Part shown: piece after piece, positions 45,356-54,375 of the stretch
How positions within the stretch are numbered: the first letter of the stretch is position 1
How the letters are laid out: each line of letters opens with the position of its first letter
Assembly (NCBI GenBank): GCA_028277625.1
Contig: JANQFW010000038.1
Coordinates: 1 to 64,000, forward strand
Length of the DNA: 64,000 nucleotides
Source of the DNA: Candidatus Gastranaerophilales bacterium
Lineage (GTDB): Bacteria > Cyanobacteriota > Vampirovibrionia > Gastranaerophilales > JANQFW01
Direction: 5' to 3'
Program-made: the position numbers and the translations under genes
Notes under the pieces: model-generated
Told to the model about the DNA's origin: nothing
The model's database searches: none
Seen by the model: the letters and a program-made list of their open reading frames with translations, nothing else

Positions 45356-46651
45356 TTATTTTTGAGCCGGTTTATCTCTTAATTGATTAGCAAATCTTCT
45401 GGCTAAAGAGTCAAAGTCGCTGCCTCTTCTTGCTTCTATTTCTACTTCCAGGTATTCTCCATTATTATTCTTAAAAAGTATATCACCTGCTTTTATAGTT
45501 TTGTCTATACTTTTTTCACGTATTACTAATTCTTTATTAGTTGTGTTTTCCCAGAAATAATTTTGTGGGTGTCCCTCTTGATCAATGATAGATGCTACAT
45601 TGAGTCCTCCTGGATTATTAAATATTTTGACTCCATCCTTATATTCAGTTGTTGTAACACCAGTGTTGGTATGTGTTGTTTTTTTTATTACATCTGATCC
45701 TTTAGGGTATGTTGTTGTTATACTGCCATCAGGATATTTAGATACCTTGGTTCCATTTTTATAATCAGTTATTGTAATACCAGTATTGGCATATGTTGTC
45801 ATTTTTATTTTGTCTGATTCTTTAGGGTATCTTATTATTTTGTTGCCATCGTTTTTTAAAAGTTCAGTATGGCCATCTTTATATTCTGTACGGGTGTCAC
45901 CAGAAGTTTTATAAAAAGTCTGTTTTGATATAGGAGAGAGATTAGGGTGCATTACTACCCAGCTACTTGGGTAGTCTATGAACATGCTACCGTCAGAATA
46001 TTTGTTATATGGGTCGCCATCTCTTGTTTTTCCTGTTTCTGTTACGATAGGTTCTACTGTGACAGGCATTAGGCCTTGCCCTTGTATAGGTTGTGTATAA
46101 TCAGTCATGAAAGGCCCTTGTGTTGGAGCATGATAGCCGGGCATAATATAAGGAGTTGGGGCAGGCTGCTGCGATAAGCCGGCTGTTTGAGATTTTGCTT
46201 GTCGTTCTCTTTTGTGATCATAAGCAAGTTGTTTTGCTAAGTCGCTGAATTTGCCGGTTGTTTTTACAAAATTGTTTTCACCACATTGATAAACTATTTC
46301 TCCCGGCTTAATACCTCCTGGAATATTAGTAAAATAGCCGTCAAGTCCAGAGGGTTTGTTTGGATCTGCGCTTTTTGATCTCCCCCATAGAAAAGCTTCT
46401 GTTTCGCCATTAGGAGTATAATAGAAAGCTGTTTTTACTCCATCTTCTTTATTTTTATATGTATGAAAGCCGGTCTTTGTGTATACTTTTTCTTTGTCTC
46501 CATTTGGGTATGTTATTCTTTCAATATGTTCTTGGGGTGATTCTTGAGGTTGTGAGGGGCCAGCAAGATTAAAATCATTGTCATTAGAGTTTGGTCTGCC
46601 GGTACCTACTTTAAAATTTATTGCATTTGGTATACTATAGCCTTTTATCAT
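45356..46651 (-). CDS. FKG-type repeat protein, third gene of tandem set
   Basis: 431 aa. The N-terminus MIKGYSIPNAINFK is shared with the next two genes. Residues about 90-155 and 365-425 each carry a module (FLWGRS..., then GEIVYQCGENNFVKT; and FWENTTNKELVIREK, GDILFKNNNGEYLEVE, FDSLARRF). Between are tandem repeats of the type YPKGSDVIKKTTHTNTGVTT with EYKDG, an antiparallel beta pattern like bacterial MORN or YD-type sheets. A Pro/Gln-rich linker (GLSQQPAPTPYIMPGYHAPT) lies near 160-185. Function unknown. Confidence 0.7.
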   Translation of the reverse strand: MIKGYSIPNAINFKVGTGRPNSNDNDFNLAGPSQPQESPQEHIERITYPNGDKEKVYTKTGFHTYKNKEDGVKTAFYYTPNGETEAFLWGRSKSADPNKPSGLDGYFTNIPGGIKPGEIVYQCGENNFVKTTGKFSDLAKQLAYDHKRERQAKSQTAGLSQQPAPTPYIMPGYHAPTQGPFMTDYTQPIQGQGLMPVTVEPIVTETGKTRDGDPYNKYSDGSMFIDYPSSWVVMHPNLSPISKQTFYKTSGDTRTEYKDGHTELLKNDGNKIIRYPKESDKIKMTTYANTGITITDYKNGTKVSKYPDGSITTTYPKGSDVIKKTTHTNTGVTTTEYKDGVKIFNNPGGLNVASIIDQEGHPQNYFWENTTNKELVIREKSIDKTIKAGDILFKNNNGEYLEVEIEARRGSDFDSLARRFANQLRDKPAQK

Positions 46652-46672
46652 TTAGATTTAATCCTTTTAAGT

Positions 46673-47095
46673 TCAGAGTTCTTTATAATCAAACGATCCA
46701 TCTGGTTTCATGCTTGCTAGAACTTGAGTGCCATCTTCTCTTGTTATTAAAAAAGCGCTACTGGAAAGTGGTTTTACATTGGCTTTTTTCCCACTAGGAA
46801 AAGTGCAAGTTAAAGATTTGTTAGAGTTTTGAATTAAATCTGCTTTAAGTCCGTCAGGTCTGGAAACTTGAAAAATTCCAGATTGTTCTGCGACGACAGT
46901 AGATCCATCTGAAAAAGTTGTCTTTTTTTCAGATGGTTGCATTAAAGTATTAATTAAATATTCTTTTGAGCTTCTAGCTGTATTTTTATTTATCTCTTGA
47001 GTTAAAGCTTCCTCTTCGGATTTAGATTTGATTGAGCGATTTGAATTTTTTCCTTTGAAGTTGATTGACTTGGGTATGTTATAATTTTTTATCAT
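46673..47095 (-). CDS. Short FKG-type repeat protein, second gene
   Basis: 140 aa. MIKNYNIPKSINFKG heads it; the rest is one run of beta repeats (TTFSDGSTVVAEQSG, VSRPDGLKADL, TFPSGKKANV, REDGTQVLASMKPDGS). It lacks the C-terminal FLW/GDIIF module of its neighbours. It lies 13 bp after the 822-aa gene and 21 bp before the next, so all three are one operon. Confidence 0.65.
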   Translation of the reverse strand: MIKNYNIPKSINFKGKNSNRSIKSKSEEEALTQEINKNTARSSKEYLINTLMQPSEKKTTFSDGSTVVAEQSGIFQVSRPDGLKADLIQNSNKSLTCTFPSGKKANVKPLSSSAFLITREDGTQVLASMKPDGSFDYKEL

Positions 47096-47108
47096 TTTAA
47101 AACTCTTT

Positions 47109-49577
47109 CTAGTGTTTGGCTTTTTGCTGTGCTTTATATTGTTTCATAAATATTGGGGCTAAAAAGTTAAAGTCTTTTACATTAAGCTGTTCATTCACCT
47201 CTATAAAGTGACCTTCAGGTGTTTTAAAAATTATAGTACCAGACGCTAGGGGTTCTTTTTTTGAACCAGTTTCATTTAGTAGCAGTAATTTATTTATTTC
47301 CGGTTTCTCTTCTAATTCTGTCCATTTACCGTCTAGTTTTTCCCATAAGAAGTCTTGTTGCTCACCTTTTTTGTTAATGAAAGAAGCTACTTTTAAGCCT
47401 TTATTTTCAGGGGTGGTTATACAAACGTCATTTTTTATAGTTTTATTACAACCATTTTTTTTTATTATTACAACATTATTGCTATTGAAGTAGTCTAAAG
47501 TTTCTTGTACATCATAATCATAAGGATATTTTGTTCGGACACAATTCTGCTTACTGTTATCTTTAGTGAATAAAGTTTTAAGCTTTCCGTTTTTGTAGTT
47601 TGTTTCGGCATATTTTTTGCCTTTGGTTGCTTCTTTATAGCCATAGATTATTGTATGGACTTTGTCAGTATCTTTGGTGTTTGGATATATTATTTTAGTA
47701 TTAAAGCTTCTTAAAGAAAAAGTTTCTATACTATTATTTTTATAAGTAGTTTTTATCGTTTTGTCTTTTATGTTTATAGTCGTATTTGTTTTATTTGAGT
47801 CTTTTGGATAAGTAATTTCAATATTTTCGTTATCATTTAATAAAACAACAGAAATGCCATTATCATAAAGTTCTGTTGTTTTATTTTTGTCACTTGTTTT
47901 TTTTATAACAGACGCAGATGGTATGCTTATATTATTATTTTGATCTTTTTTTATAGTTATACCATCAGGAAAGTTTATTGCCAGATTTCCAGATTCATTA
48001 ACTTTGTACTTAGTTTGATTATCAATATCAGATAAGAAGGAACTGGTACTAGCTTTGCATTGAGCAAAAATTTCTGTAAATCTATCTTCTTGAAGAGGAG
48101 GATATTTCTCTTGAACTTTAGAACGAAGAATATTAGCAAATTTGTCCTTATACTTTTTTGCAATATCTGCAAAGTCGCCTTTATCATTAACTTTTGTGTA
48201 TTCGATATTAGATGGTGTAAAAATTATATCGCCTTTTTTAAAAGGAATTTTAAATCCGTCTTTATCGTCTTTAAGGAATGTGTAATAGTTAGAGTCTAGA
48301 TCTGTCCATTCGTCACTTAGCTTTTTCCATAAATAAATCTTTTTTTTGCCCTTTAAGTCTTTAGTCAAGGCTACGCATAGATGGTCTTCAGGGGTTTCTC
48401 TTATTGTAAGACCACTTTTATAAAAGCGAAGAAAAGAGTTGCCTGTAAGGTACTTTACTGTTTCGTTTATTTCATATTCTTTTGGGAATTGAGTTCTAAT
48501 ATAAAAAACTTTGCCTGTATTAGCATCATTAAAAGTTGTTTTTATAAATCCATTTTTAAATTTTGTCATGAAAGAGCCGGTGTTAAAAAAATCTATTGTT
48601 TCTTTTATTTTTGATTTGTTTGGATATACAGTTTTAATACTATTCTTATTTTTATCTTCATTATTATTAAATAAAGAACTTTTCTCTCCATTTTTATAAT
48701 AAACGACAAGACTTTTGTTATCTAAATAGTATACTGTTTTTTCTTCTTTTATATCAGGGGTATCAGGATATACTGTTTGAATACTTTTGTCCTTATTGAA
48801 AAAGCTTTTTATTGTTCCATTAGGGTAAGTTATTCTTATGTCACCGCTGTTTCCGTATATTAGAGTGCTTTTTGCACCATCTTTGATACCAATGTTATTA
48901 TGACCTTTAAGAAATAGTTTTTCAGTGAGGCCATTTTTGTATGAGGTTACAATACTACCCTCATCATATATTAAAGTCTCATCTATTTCAGAATCTTTAG
49001 GGTATTTGATTTTAGTCTCATATGGATGTGTTTTATTTATAATTTTTAAGGTTTCATCATCATAAAGTACATATGCCTGTGTTTTATCATCAATGGCTTG
49101 AGAAATATTTTTATTATATAAGTTTATTTCATTCTGTGCATGTTTTTCTAAAATTTCTCCGTTAGGAAAGCGTACTAATATATTTCCTATTTCATCAAGT
49201 TTATATAAGGCATGTTTAGGAACTTCTGAGAAGAGCGCTACACTATCTGTTTGATGTTTGAGCATTTCATTTAAGCCCGGAATAAAGTATTCATTCTCTA
49301 AGTCAGGTAAATCAGGGTATAATGAGTGTAAAGCTGGATTTGGAGAAGTTGGGGAAAGAGGGGGGGGGGCTAGTAGAAACTGTTTAGCTTCTGGGTTTAA
49401 AGGTGTCTCCAGAAAAGCTGGTCGGCCCGGAAGTGGAGGAAATGTTTTTGAGGATTCTGCTGTATCACTTGGCTGTCTTGAATTTTGCTGTCCAGGCACA
49501 GCCCCTCTAGCTTCCGGATTTACTCCATTAGTGCCCTTGAATTTTATAATTTGGGGTCTATTATAGCTTTTTATCAT
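47109..49577 (-). CDS. Large FKG-type repeat protein with a homopolymer tract
   Basis: 822 aa. MIKSYNRPQIIKFKG starts it; a Pro-rich linker (about 45-85) includes APPPLSP encoded by a C10 run. Then come two homologous halves (about 115-485 and 515-820): each has LYKLDEIGN-like start, repeats of YP-(K/N)-x-ETVYY/NTTI and a C-terminal module (IYLWKKLSDEWTDLD / FLWEKLDGKWTEL, then GDIIF / GTIIF, then FADIAKKY / FNFLAPIF). No signal peptide or TM helix is seen. It may be exported by an unrecognised route. Confidence 0.7.
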   Translation of the reverse strand: MIKSYNRPQIIKFKGTNGVNPEARGAVPGQQNSRQPSDTAESSKTFPPLPGRPAFLETPLNPEAKQFLLAPPPLSPTSPNPALHSLYPDLPDLENEYFIPGLNEMLKHQTDSVALFSEVPKHALYKLDEIGNILVRFPNGEILEKHAQNEINLYNKNISQAIDDKTQAYVLYDDETLKIINKTHPYETKIKYPKDSEIDETLIYDEGSIVTSYKNGLTEKLFLKGHNNIGIKDGAKSTLIYGNSGDIRITYPNGTIKSFFNKDKSIQTVYPDTPDIKEEKTVYYLDNKSLVVYYKNGEKSSLFNNNEDKNKNSIKTVYPNKSKIKETIDFFNTGSFMTKFKNGFIKTTFNDANTGKVFYIRTQFPKEYEINETVKYLTGNSFLRFYKSGLTIRETPEDHLCVALTKDLKGKKKIYLWKKLSDEWTDLDSNYYTFLKDDKDGFKIPFKKGDIIFTPSNIEYTKVNDKGDFADIAKKYKDKFANILRSKVQEKYPPLQEDRFTEIFAQCKASTSSFLSDIDNQTKYKVNESGNLAINFPDGITIKKDQNNNISIPSASVIKKTSDKNKTTELYDNGISVVLLNDNENIEITYPKDSNKTNTTINIKDKTIKTTYKNNSIETFSLRSFNTKIIYPNTKDTDKVHTIIYGYKEATKGKKYAETNYKNGKLKTLFTKDNSKQNCVRTKYPYDYDVQETLDYFNSNNVVIIKKNGCNKTIKNDVCITTPENKGLKVASFINKKGEQQDFLWEKLDGKWTELEEKPEINKLLLLNETGSKKEPLASGTIIFKTPEGHFIEVNEQLNVKDFNFLAPIFMKQYKAQQKAKH
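49360..49369 (-). repeat. G10/C10 homopolymer tract in coding sequence
   Basis: Ten consecutive G on the plus strand, C10 in the coding strand at codon 70-73 of the 822-aa gene. In DNA of about 30 percent GC this is far longer than chance. Slipped-strand changes would frame-shift the gene. Confidence 0.85.
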
Positions 49578-50129
49578 TTTTTTAGAATACCTTTATTTGT
49601 TTAAAGTTGTTGACTTTTATTGAGGTTTTGCCGGTTTAAAAGCTGGAGCTTCAGTGCTTAATTCCTCATTTTGAAAATCATTTTTCTTTTATAGAATAAT
49701 AAACATTGAAACAAAAATATTTAAATACTTTAATATATTATGTTTTATTTTTTACAAAACTTAGTAAGAAGTGGTACTAAAGTATTGTTAAATCTTTATT
49801 TTTTTATGCTTAATAAATAAAAAAGACTACTTAAAATATTAATAGAAATAACAGGCAAGACTGTTTTTTTGTTTTTTACATATATTAACTTATTTTAAAA
49901 AAGCCATGTATAGAGATTTTGAGTCTGTTTATTTTAGGATTTAGGACAAGTTTTATTTTATAAAAAATTAATTAAAAGGGGGGCAAGTTGTTTTTATTAA
50001 TAAATATTTCGTTTTATAAATAATTTTTATCTACACTATTCTGTAAAATAAAAAAATTTTATATAATAATAGAATGTTTTTATTTAGCTAAGGTTTTTAA
50101 GTGTTGAGAGTTATAAGAGGACAGTTATT
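49578..50129. other. Intergenic region between FKG operon and pilT
   Basis: 552 bp. On the minus strand 49617-49690 encodes a short tail (NEELSTEAPAFKPAKPQ stop) without a start, a possible remnant of another FKG-type protein C-terminus. A G6 run lies near 49980. pilT's ribosome site AGAGGAC closes the region. No full gene is seen. Confidence 0.4.
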
Positions 50130-51242
50130 ATGGATCAGGAAATGGAAAATAATAATATCCCTGAAGAAGAAAAGTTTGAAATTGAGTCATTCCTTAAATT
50201 TGCGGTATCTCAGAATATTTCTGACATTCATTTGAGAAAAGATACGCCACCTATGGTAAGAAAAGACGGAACTATTCTTAAGTCTAAATCAGCGCCTTTG
50301 TCAGAAGAAGATATGCAAGATATTTTAGATAAGATTATTCCGCAAAAACTAAAAGCAAAGATGGGCGATGCTTTTGACTTTGATTTTTCTTATGAAATCT
50401 CTGGTGTGTCACGATTTAGGGTTAACTTGCTTCATGATCTTGGTAGTATAGGGTTTGTCTTTAGGGTTGTTCCTTATGTTGTGCCGGCTATGGAAAAATT
50501 AATACTTCCGCCTGTGCTTAAGAAGTTTACAACTTTAAATAATGGATTGATACTTGTAACAGGTCCTACAGGTAGCGGTAAAACAACTACGCTTGCCTCT
50601 ATATTGGATTTTATGAATCAAAACAGCCAAAAGCATATTATAACCCTAGAAGATCCTATCGAATTTATGCACTCTAATAAAAAATGTGTGTTTACTCAGC
50701 GTCAATTAGGGCTTGATACGGATTCTTTTCCTCATGGGCTTAAATATGCCTTAAGGCAAGATCCTGATGTTATTCTAATTGGTGAGATGAGAGATAGAGA
50801 AACAATATCCAGTGCATTAAAAGCTGCAGAGACCGGTCACTTGGTATTTTCTACTTTGCATACAACTGATGCAGTGCAGACTATTAATAGGATTATAAAC
50901 TCTTTTGAACCACATGAAAGAGAGTCTGTAAGACTGCAAGTTGCCTCAACTTTAAGGGGTACTGTTGCTCAAAAACTTGTGAAGCGCAAAGATAAAGGTA
51001 GGGTTCCTGCGACTGAAATACTTGTAGTTACACCCGCAGCAAGAGATTATATAATTAGAGATGAAGTTGATAAAATATACGAGCTTATTCAGGATGGTGA
51101 TTATAGTGGTATGATGAGTATGAACTTATCTTTGTTTAAGCTGGTGAAAGCTGGCTTGATTACTCAGGAGATGGCCTTAGAATCGTCAGATACGCCTAAT
51201 GAAATGGAACAGCTTCTTAAAGGGGCGTTCCATGGGACCTAA
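50130..51242 (+). CDS. pilT: Type IV pilus retraction ATPase PilT
   Basis: Hexameric motor that disassembles pili. N-terminal PAS-like domain, then Walker A GPTGSGKTTTLAS, Asp box TLEDPIEFMH, Walker B DPDVILIGEMRDRET and His box TGHLVFSTLHTTDA. 370 aa. The C-terminus has the PilT-type SMNLSLFKLVKAGLI. No other pil genes are adjacent, so the pilus itself is encoded elsewhere. AGAGG precedes ATG. Confidence 0.95.
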   Translation: MDQEMENNNIPEEEKFEIESFLKFAVSQNISDIHLRKDTPPMVRKDGTILKSKSAPLSEEDMQDILDKIIPQKLKAKMGDAFDFDFSYEISGVSRFRVNLLHDLGSIGFVFRVVPYVVPAMEKLILPPVLKKFTTLNNGLILVTGPTGSGKTTTLASILDFMNQNSQKHIITLEDPIEFMHSNKKCVFTQRQLGLDTDSFPHGLKYALRQDPDVILIGEMRDRETISSALKAAETGHLVFSTLHTTDAVQTINRIINSFEPHERESVRLQVASTLRGTVAQKLVKRKDKGRVPATEILVVTPAARDYIIRDEVDKIYELIQDGDYSGMMSMNLSLFKLVKAGLITQEMALESSDTPNEMEQLLKGAFHGT

Positions 51243-51271
51243 GATTGTATAAAAAATTTTGCTAGACTGCA

Positions 51272-51304
51272 AAAAAGACTTTCTCGAACTGAGAAAGTCT
51301 TTTT
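51272..51304. terminator. Bidirectional terminator (pilT / MFS)
   Basis: 14-bp stem AAAAAGACTTTCTC / GAGAAAGTCTTTTT with a 5-nt loop between convergent genes; T-runs on both strands. Confidence 0.9.
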
Positions 51305-51332
51305 AAATATATATCTTTATATTTAGTTGGTA

Positions 51333-52598
51333 TTAAACACCAATTTTTTCTTTTTCTTCTTTTGATACAGCGGCAGAAGATTTTTGTGATTGAAGGTCTG
51401 CTGCTGTTGCAGGTACTGCCGGTGTCATTGTTTTAAATCCTACAAACGCTAGGTACAACAATGATACTGTGCCAGCTGAAATTAAGCCTGTTGCTAAAGA
51501 ACTTGTTACATCGCTTATGTAACCTACTATTGGTGTTATTACAGCGCCACCAATGATAGATGTACATAGAATACCAGCTACTGTGGCTTCTTGACGCTTG
51601 CCAAAAGAGTTAACAGCTAGTGTAAATATACTTGGGAACATAATTGAAGTAAAGAATCCTGCAGCGATAAATGCAACTAGAGATACATTACCGAATCCTG
51701 CAGGTGCTAATGTTGCGATGTATAGAGATGCTAAACATCCAACTGAGTATAAAATTAATGCTTTTGATGTATTTAAGAAGTTTAAAACAATACCGCCTGT
51801 GAATCGGCCAACAGCTTGCAGTGCCCAGTATAGGCCTGCGTAGCCTGCTGCTGTAGCTTTTTCGAAACCATGAACTTCTATTAGGAATGTAGCTAACCAG
51901 GTGTAGATTGCAACTTCTATACCTACATAGATGAAGATACCTGCTGCGAATAATAACATTTTAGAATTTTTTAATAGATTAAAATAGTCTTGAGCGGTTG
52001 GTTTTTTAGTTTGCTCTGACTTATCTGTTTCTGGAATGTTAATGAATAGTGCTGCTAAAAGTATTAAAGAAGTAAAGCCTGCAAATATAAAATAAGCTGC
52101 TTTCCATTCTAAGCCCAGTGTGTTTGTTGTCAGGCCGATTAAGAAGCCTGCACAAGAGCCGCCAACACCACATAAAGCTTGCATTAATGTAAGGTTACGT
52201 GAGTATTTATTTGGATCGTCATCTAATTTTTTTACCAGAAGGTTACCTACCATTTGTATGGCTGTAACACCGGTTCCTATAATAAATAGTGAAAGAATGC
52301 CTACTTCAAAAGAGGGGAATAAACCAAATAAGACGGATCCTGTTATTAAAAGGCCTAGTGCCCATATTAAAGTTTTTTTGTTTCCAATAGAATCTAGTAA
52401 AAAACCTTGAGGTAAAGATGTTAAACCATAAGCAACGAAAAATGCTGAACCTAAAAGGGCAATAATTGAATTGCTTAAGTTAAAGCTGTCTTTCCAATAA
52501 GGCAACAATGCTCCAACAAAGTTTGTGATTAGAGCAAATGTGAAAAAATTCATTAATAATAATAAAAATAATGGAATTTTTGACTTGCTACCTGACAT
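51333..52598 (-). CDS. MFS sugar transporter (FucP/GluP-like)
   Basis: 421 aa, 12 TM segments. NFFTFALITNFVGALLPYWK and AYGLTSLPQGFLLDSIGNKK resemble the fucose/glucose-galactose:H+ symporter group. The C-terminus ends in a Lys/Glu cytoplasmic tail. Substrate is not determined. AAAGGAG precedes ATG. It is divergent from secD. Confidence 0.85.
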   Translation of the reverse strand: MSGSKSKIPLFLLLLMNFFTFALITNFVGALLPYWKDSFNLSNSIIALLGSAFFVAYGLTSLPQGFLLDSIGNKKTLIWALGLLITGSVLFGLFPSFEVGILSLFIIGTGVTAIQMVGNLLVKKLDDDPNKYSRNLTLMQALCGVGGSCAGFLIGLTTNTLGLEWKAAYFIFAGFTSLILLAALFINIPETDKSEQTKKPTAQDYFNLLKNSKMLLFAAGIFIYVGIEVAIYTWLATFLIEVHGFEKATAAGYAGLYWALQAVGRFTGGIVLNFLNTSKALILYSVGCLASLYIATLAPAGFGNVSLVAFIAAGFFTSIMFPSIFTLAVNSFGKRQEATVAGILCTSIIGGAVITPIVGYISDVTSSLATGLISAGTVSLLYLAFVGFKTMTPAVPATAADLQSQKSSAAVSKEEKEKIGV

Positions 52599-53029
52599 TA
52601 ATTTTTCTCCTTTGTTAATACTTTGAGCTTTTATACTTAGCTAAAATGCTTATTTTTTAATTTTGTTAAACTGTATCAGAATAAGTATAAAAACTCCCTA
52701 TCAATTAAACGCTTAAAAATTTTTTAAAGTGTCATGTTTGTATAAAAAATTCATAAAACAAATTTATTTATTTTTTTTTAGTAAAGGCGTAATTTTAATA
52801 CTTTTTGGCAAATAAACATAAATCCCCTTGTATTATATGTTCATGATTTTCTTTATGTTATATTTGACATAATTAAATTTCAAGCATTTTTTAGCAGAAT
52901 ATATTGATTGTTATTTAATAAATAAGGTTTTTAAAAATAAATTTAGTAAAATTTATAAAAATAAAGTATAATATTTTGAGTAATAACTACAAATGAGAGA
53001 TTTTAGATTAAACTTGGGTGGTGAGATTA
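52599..53029. other. Divergent region MFS / secD
   Basis: About 430 bp, very A/T-rich. A TATAAT box at 52967-52972 with a poor -35 (TTAGTA) is a weak secD promoter. No gene or repeat found. Confidence 0.35.
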
Positions 53030-54337
53030 ATGAAACAAAGAAAGATAACTTTTTTAATTATTTTAGTTTTGGTTATAGCAAGTATTTTTGTTATTTTAAC
53101 CAAGCCAACCAAGCTAGGGTTAGACCTGGTAGGGGGATCCAGAATTGTTTTGCAAGCTCAAAAACCTGCTAATGTTGCAGAAATAACAAATGATATGATG
53201 AGTAGCTTGAAAGCAGCTATTGACAGAAGGGTTAATGCTTTTGGCGTTGCAGAAACAATAGTTCAAAGAATTGGTAAAGATAGATTGCTTGTTGAAATAC
53301 CAAATATTAGTGATCCTGAAAAGGCAAAAGACTTTTTGGGTAAAACTGCAGAACTAGAATTTAAAGAACAAAAAAAAGGCTTTCGAGGAGAAGAGACATG
53401 GGTAAGCACTGGTTTATCCGGTAAAGATTTGAAATTGGCTAAAGTTGGTACTGACCAATCTGCTCGATGGGTTGTATTAATAGAATTTAATAGCAAGGGG
53501 GCAAAAAAGTTTGCTGATTTAACCAGAAGACTGGTTGGCAAGCCAATGGCTATTTTCTTTGATGGAGAATTAATTTCTGCGCCTGTCATAAATGAAACTA
53601 TTGCAGGCGGTAGTGCTCAAATTAGCGGTGGTGAAGGCGGATTTAAGTTAGCTAAAGCAAAAGAAATGGTTGACTTCTTAAATGCAGGGGCGTTGCCTAT
53701 ACCTGCACTAATTATTGAAGAAAATTCTGTTGGGCCTACTTTGGGCTTTGACTCTATACAAAAAAGTAAAATGGCCGGGATGATAGGTATTACTTTAGTA
53801 ATGATTTTTATGCTTGTTTATTATAGAGTACCAGGTTTTATTGCTAATATTGCTCTTTTGATTTATGGGCTTATTATTTTTGCTTTGTTTAAACTTATAC
53901 CGGTTACTTTGACATTGGCAGGTATTGCGGGCTTTATTCTTAGTATTGGTATGGCTGTTGATGCTAATATTCTTATTTTTGAGAGAACAAAAGAAGAACT
54001 TAAGGCCGGTAGGACGCTTTTTACTGCAATAAATGCCGGATTTGACAGAGCTTTTACAAGTATTTTTGACAGTAATATGACTACAATTATATCTTGTGTA
54101 ATTCTTTATCTATTAGGGACAAGTATTGTTAAAGGATTTGCTTTAACGCTGGCTATTGGTGTTGTGGTTAGTATGTTTACTGCAATTACTGTTACCAAAA
54201 ACTTTATGCATTTAATGTTTGGTACTGGTCAGTTAAAGCACCCTGAGTGGTTTGGTTTGAAAAAAGATCAAATTGCAAAAGGTTTTAATGCAAAAGATAC
54301 TAGCCCAAGAAAAGCAAAGCTTGGTGTTCTTGATTAG
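53030..54337 (+). CDS. secD: Protein translocase subunit SecD
   Basis: Uses proton motive force to pull preproteins out of SecYEG. One N-terminal TM, a periplasmic P1 domain (GLDLVGGSRIVLQ; AAIDRRVNAFGVAE), then five TM helices with the RND signature AGFILSIGMAVDANILIFERTKEEL. The GTG start in the ORF track overlaps a GGTGAG ribosome site; ATG at 53030 gives 435 aa. P1 is shorter than in E. coli (615 aa), as usual outside Proteobacteria. It is co-transcribed with secF. Confidence 0.95.
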   Translation: MKQRKITFLIILVLVIASIFVILTKPTKLGLDLVGGSRIVLQAQKPANVAEITNDMMSSLKAAIDRRVNAFGVAETIVQRIGKDRLLVEIPNISDPEKAKDFLGKTAELEFKEQKKGFRGEETWVSTGLSGKDLKLAKVGTDQSARWVVLIEFNSKGAKKFADLTRRLVGKPMAIFFDGELISAPVINETIAGGSAQISGGEGGFKLAKAKEMVDFLNAGALPIPALIIEENSVGPTLGFDSIQKSKMAGMIGITLVMIFMLVYYRVPGFIANIALLIYGLIIFALFKLIPVTLTLAGIAGFILSIGMAVDANILIFERTKEELKAGRTLFTAINAGFDRAFTSIFDSNMTTIISCVILYLLGTSIVKGFALTLAIGVVVSMFTAITVTKNFMHLMFGTGQLKHPEWFGLKKDQIAKGFNAKDTSPRKAKLGVLD

Positions 54338-54375
54338 TTTTTGAATATTATTTATTGGAAAAGGGAGATATAAAA

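Noticed and set aside
49258-49566. Plus-strand Gly/Ser-rich ORF opposite the FKG gene
   Set aside because: Shadow of the Pro-rich linker; the minus frame shares the N-terminal motif with its neighbours.
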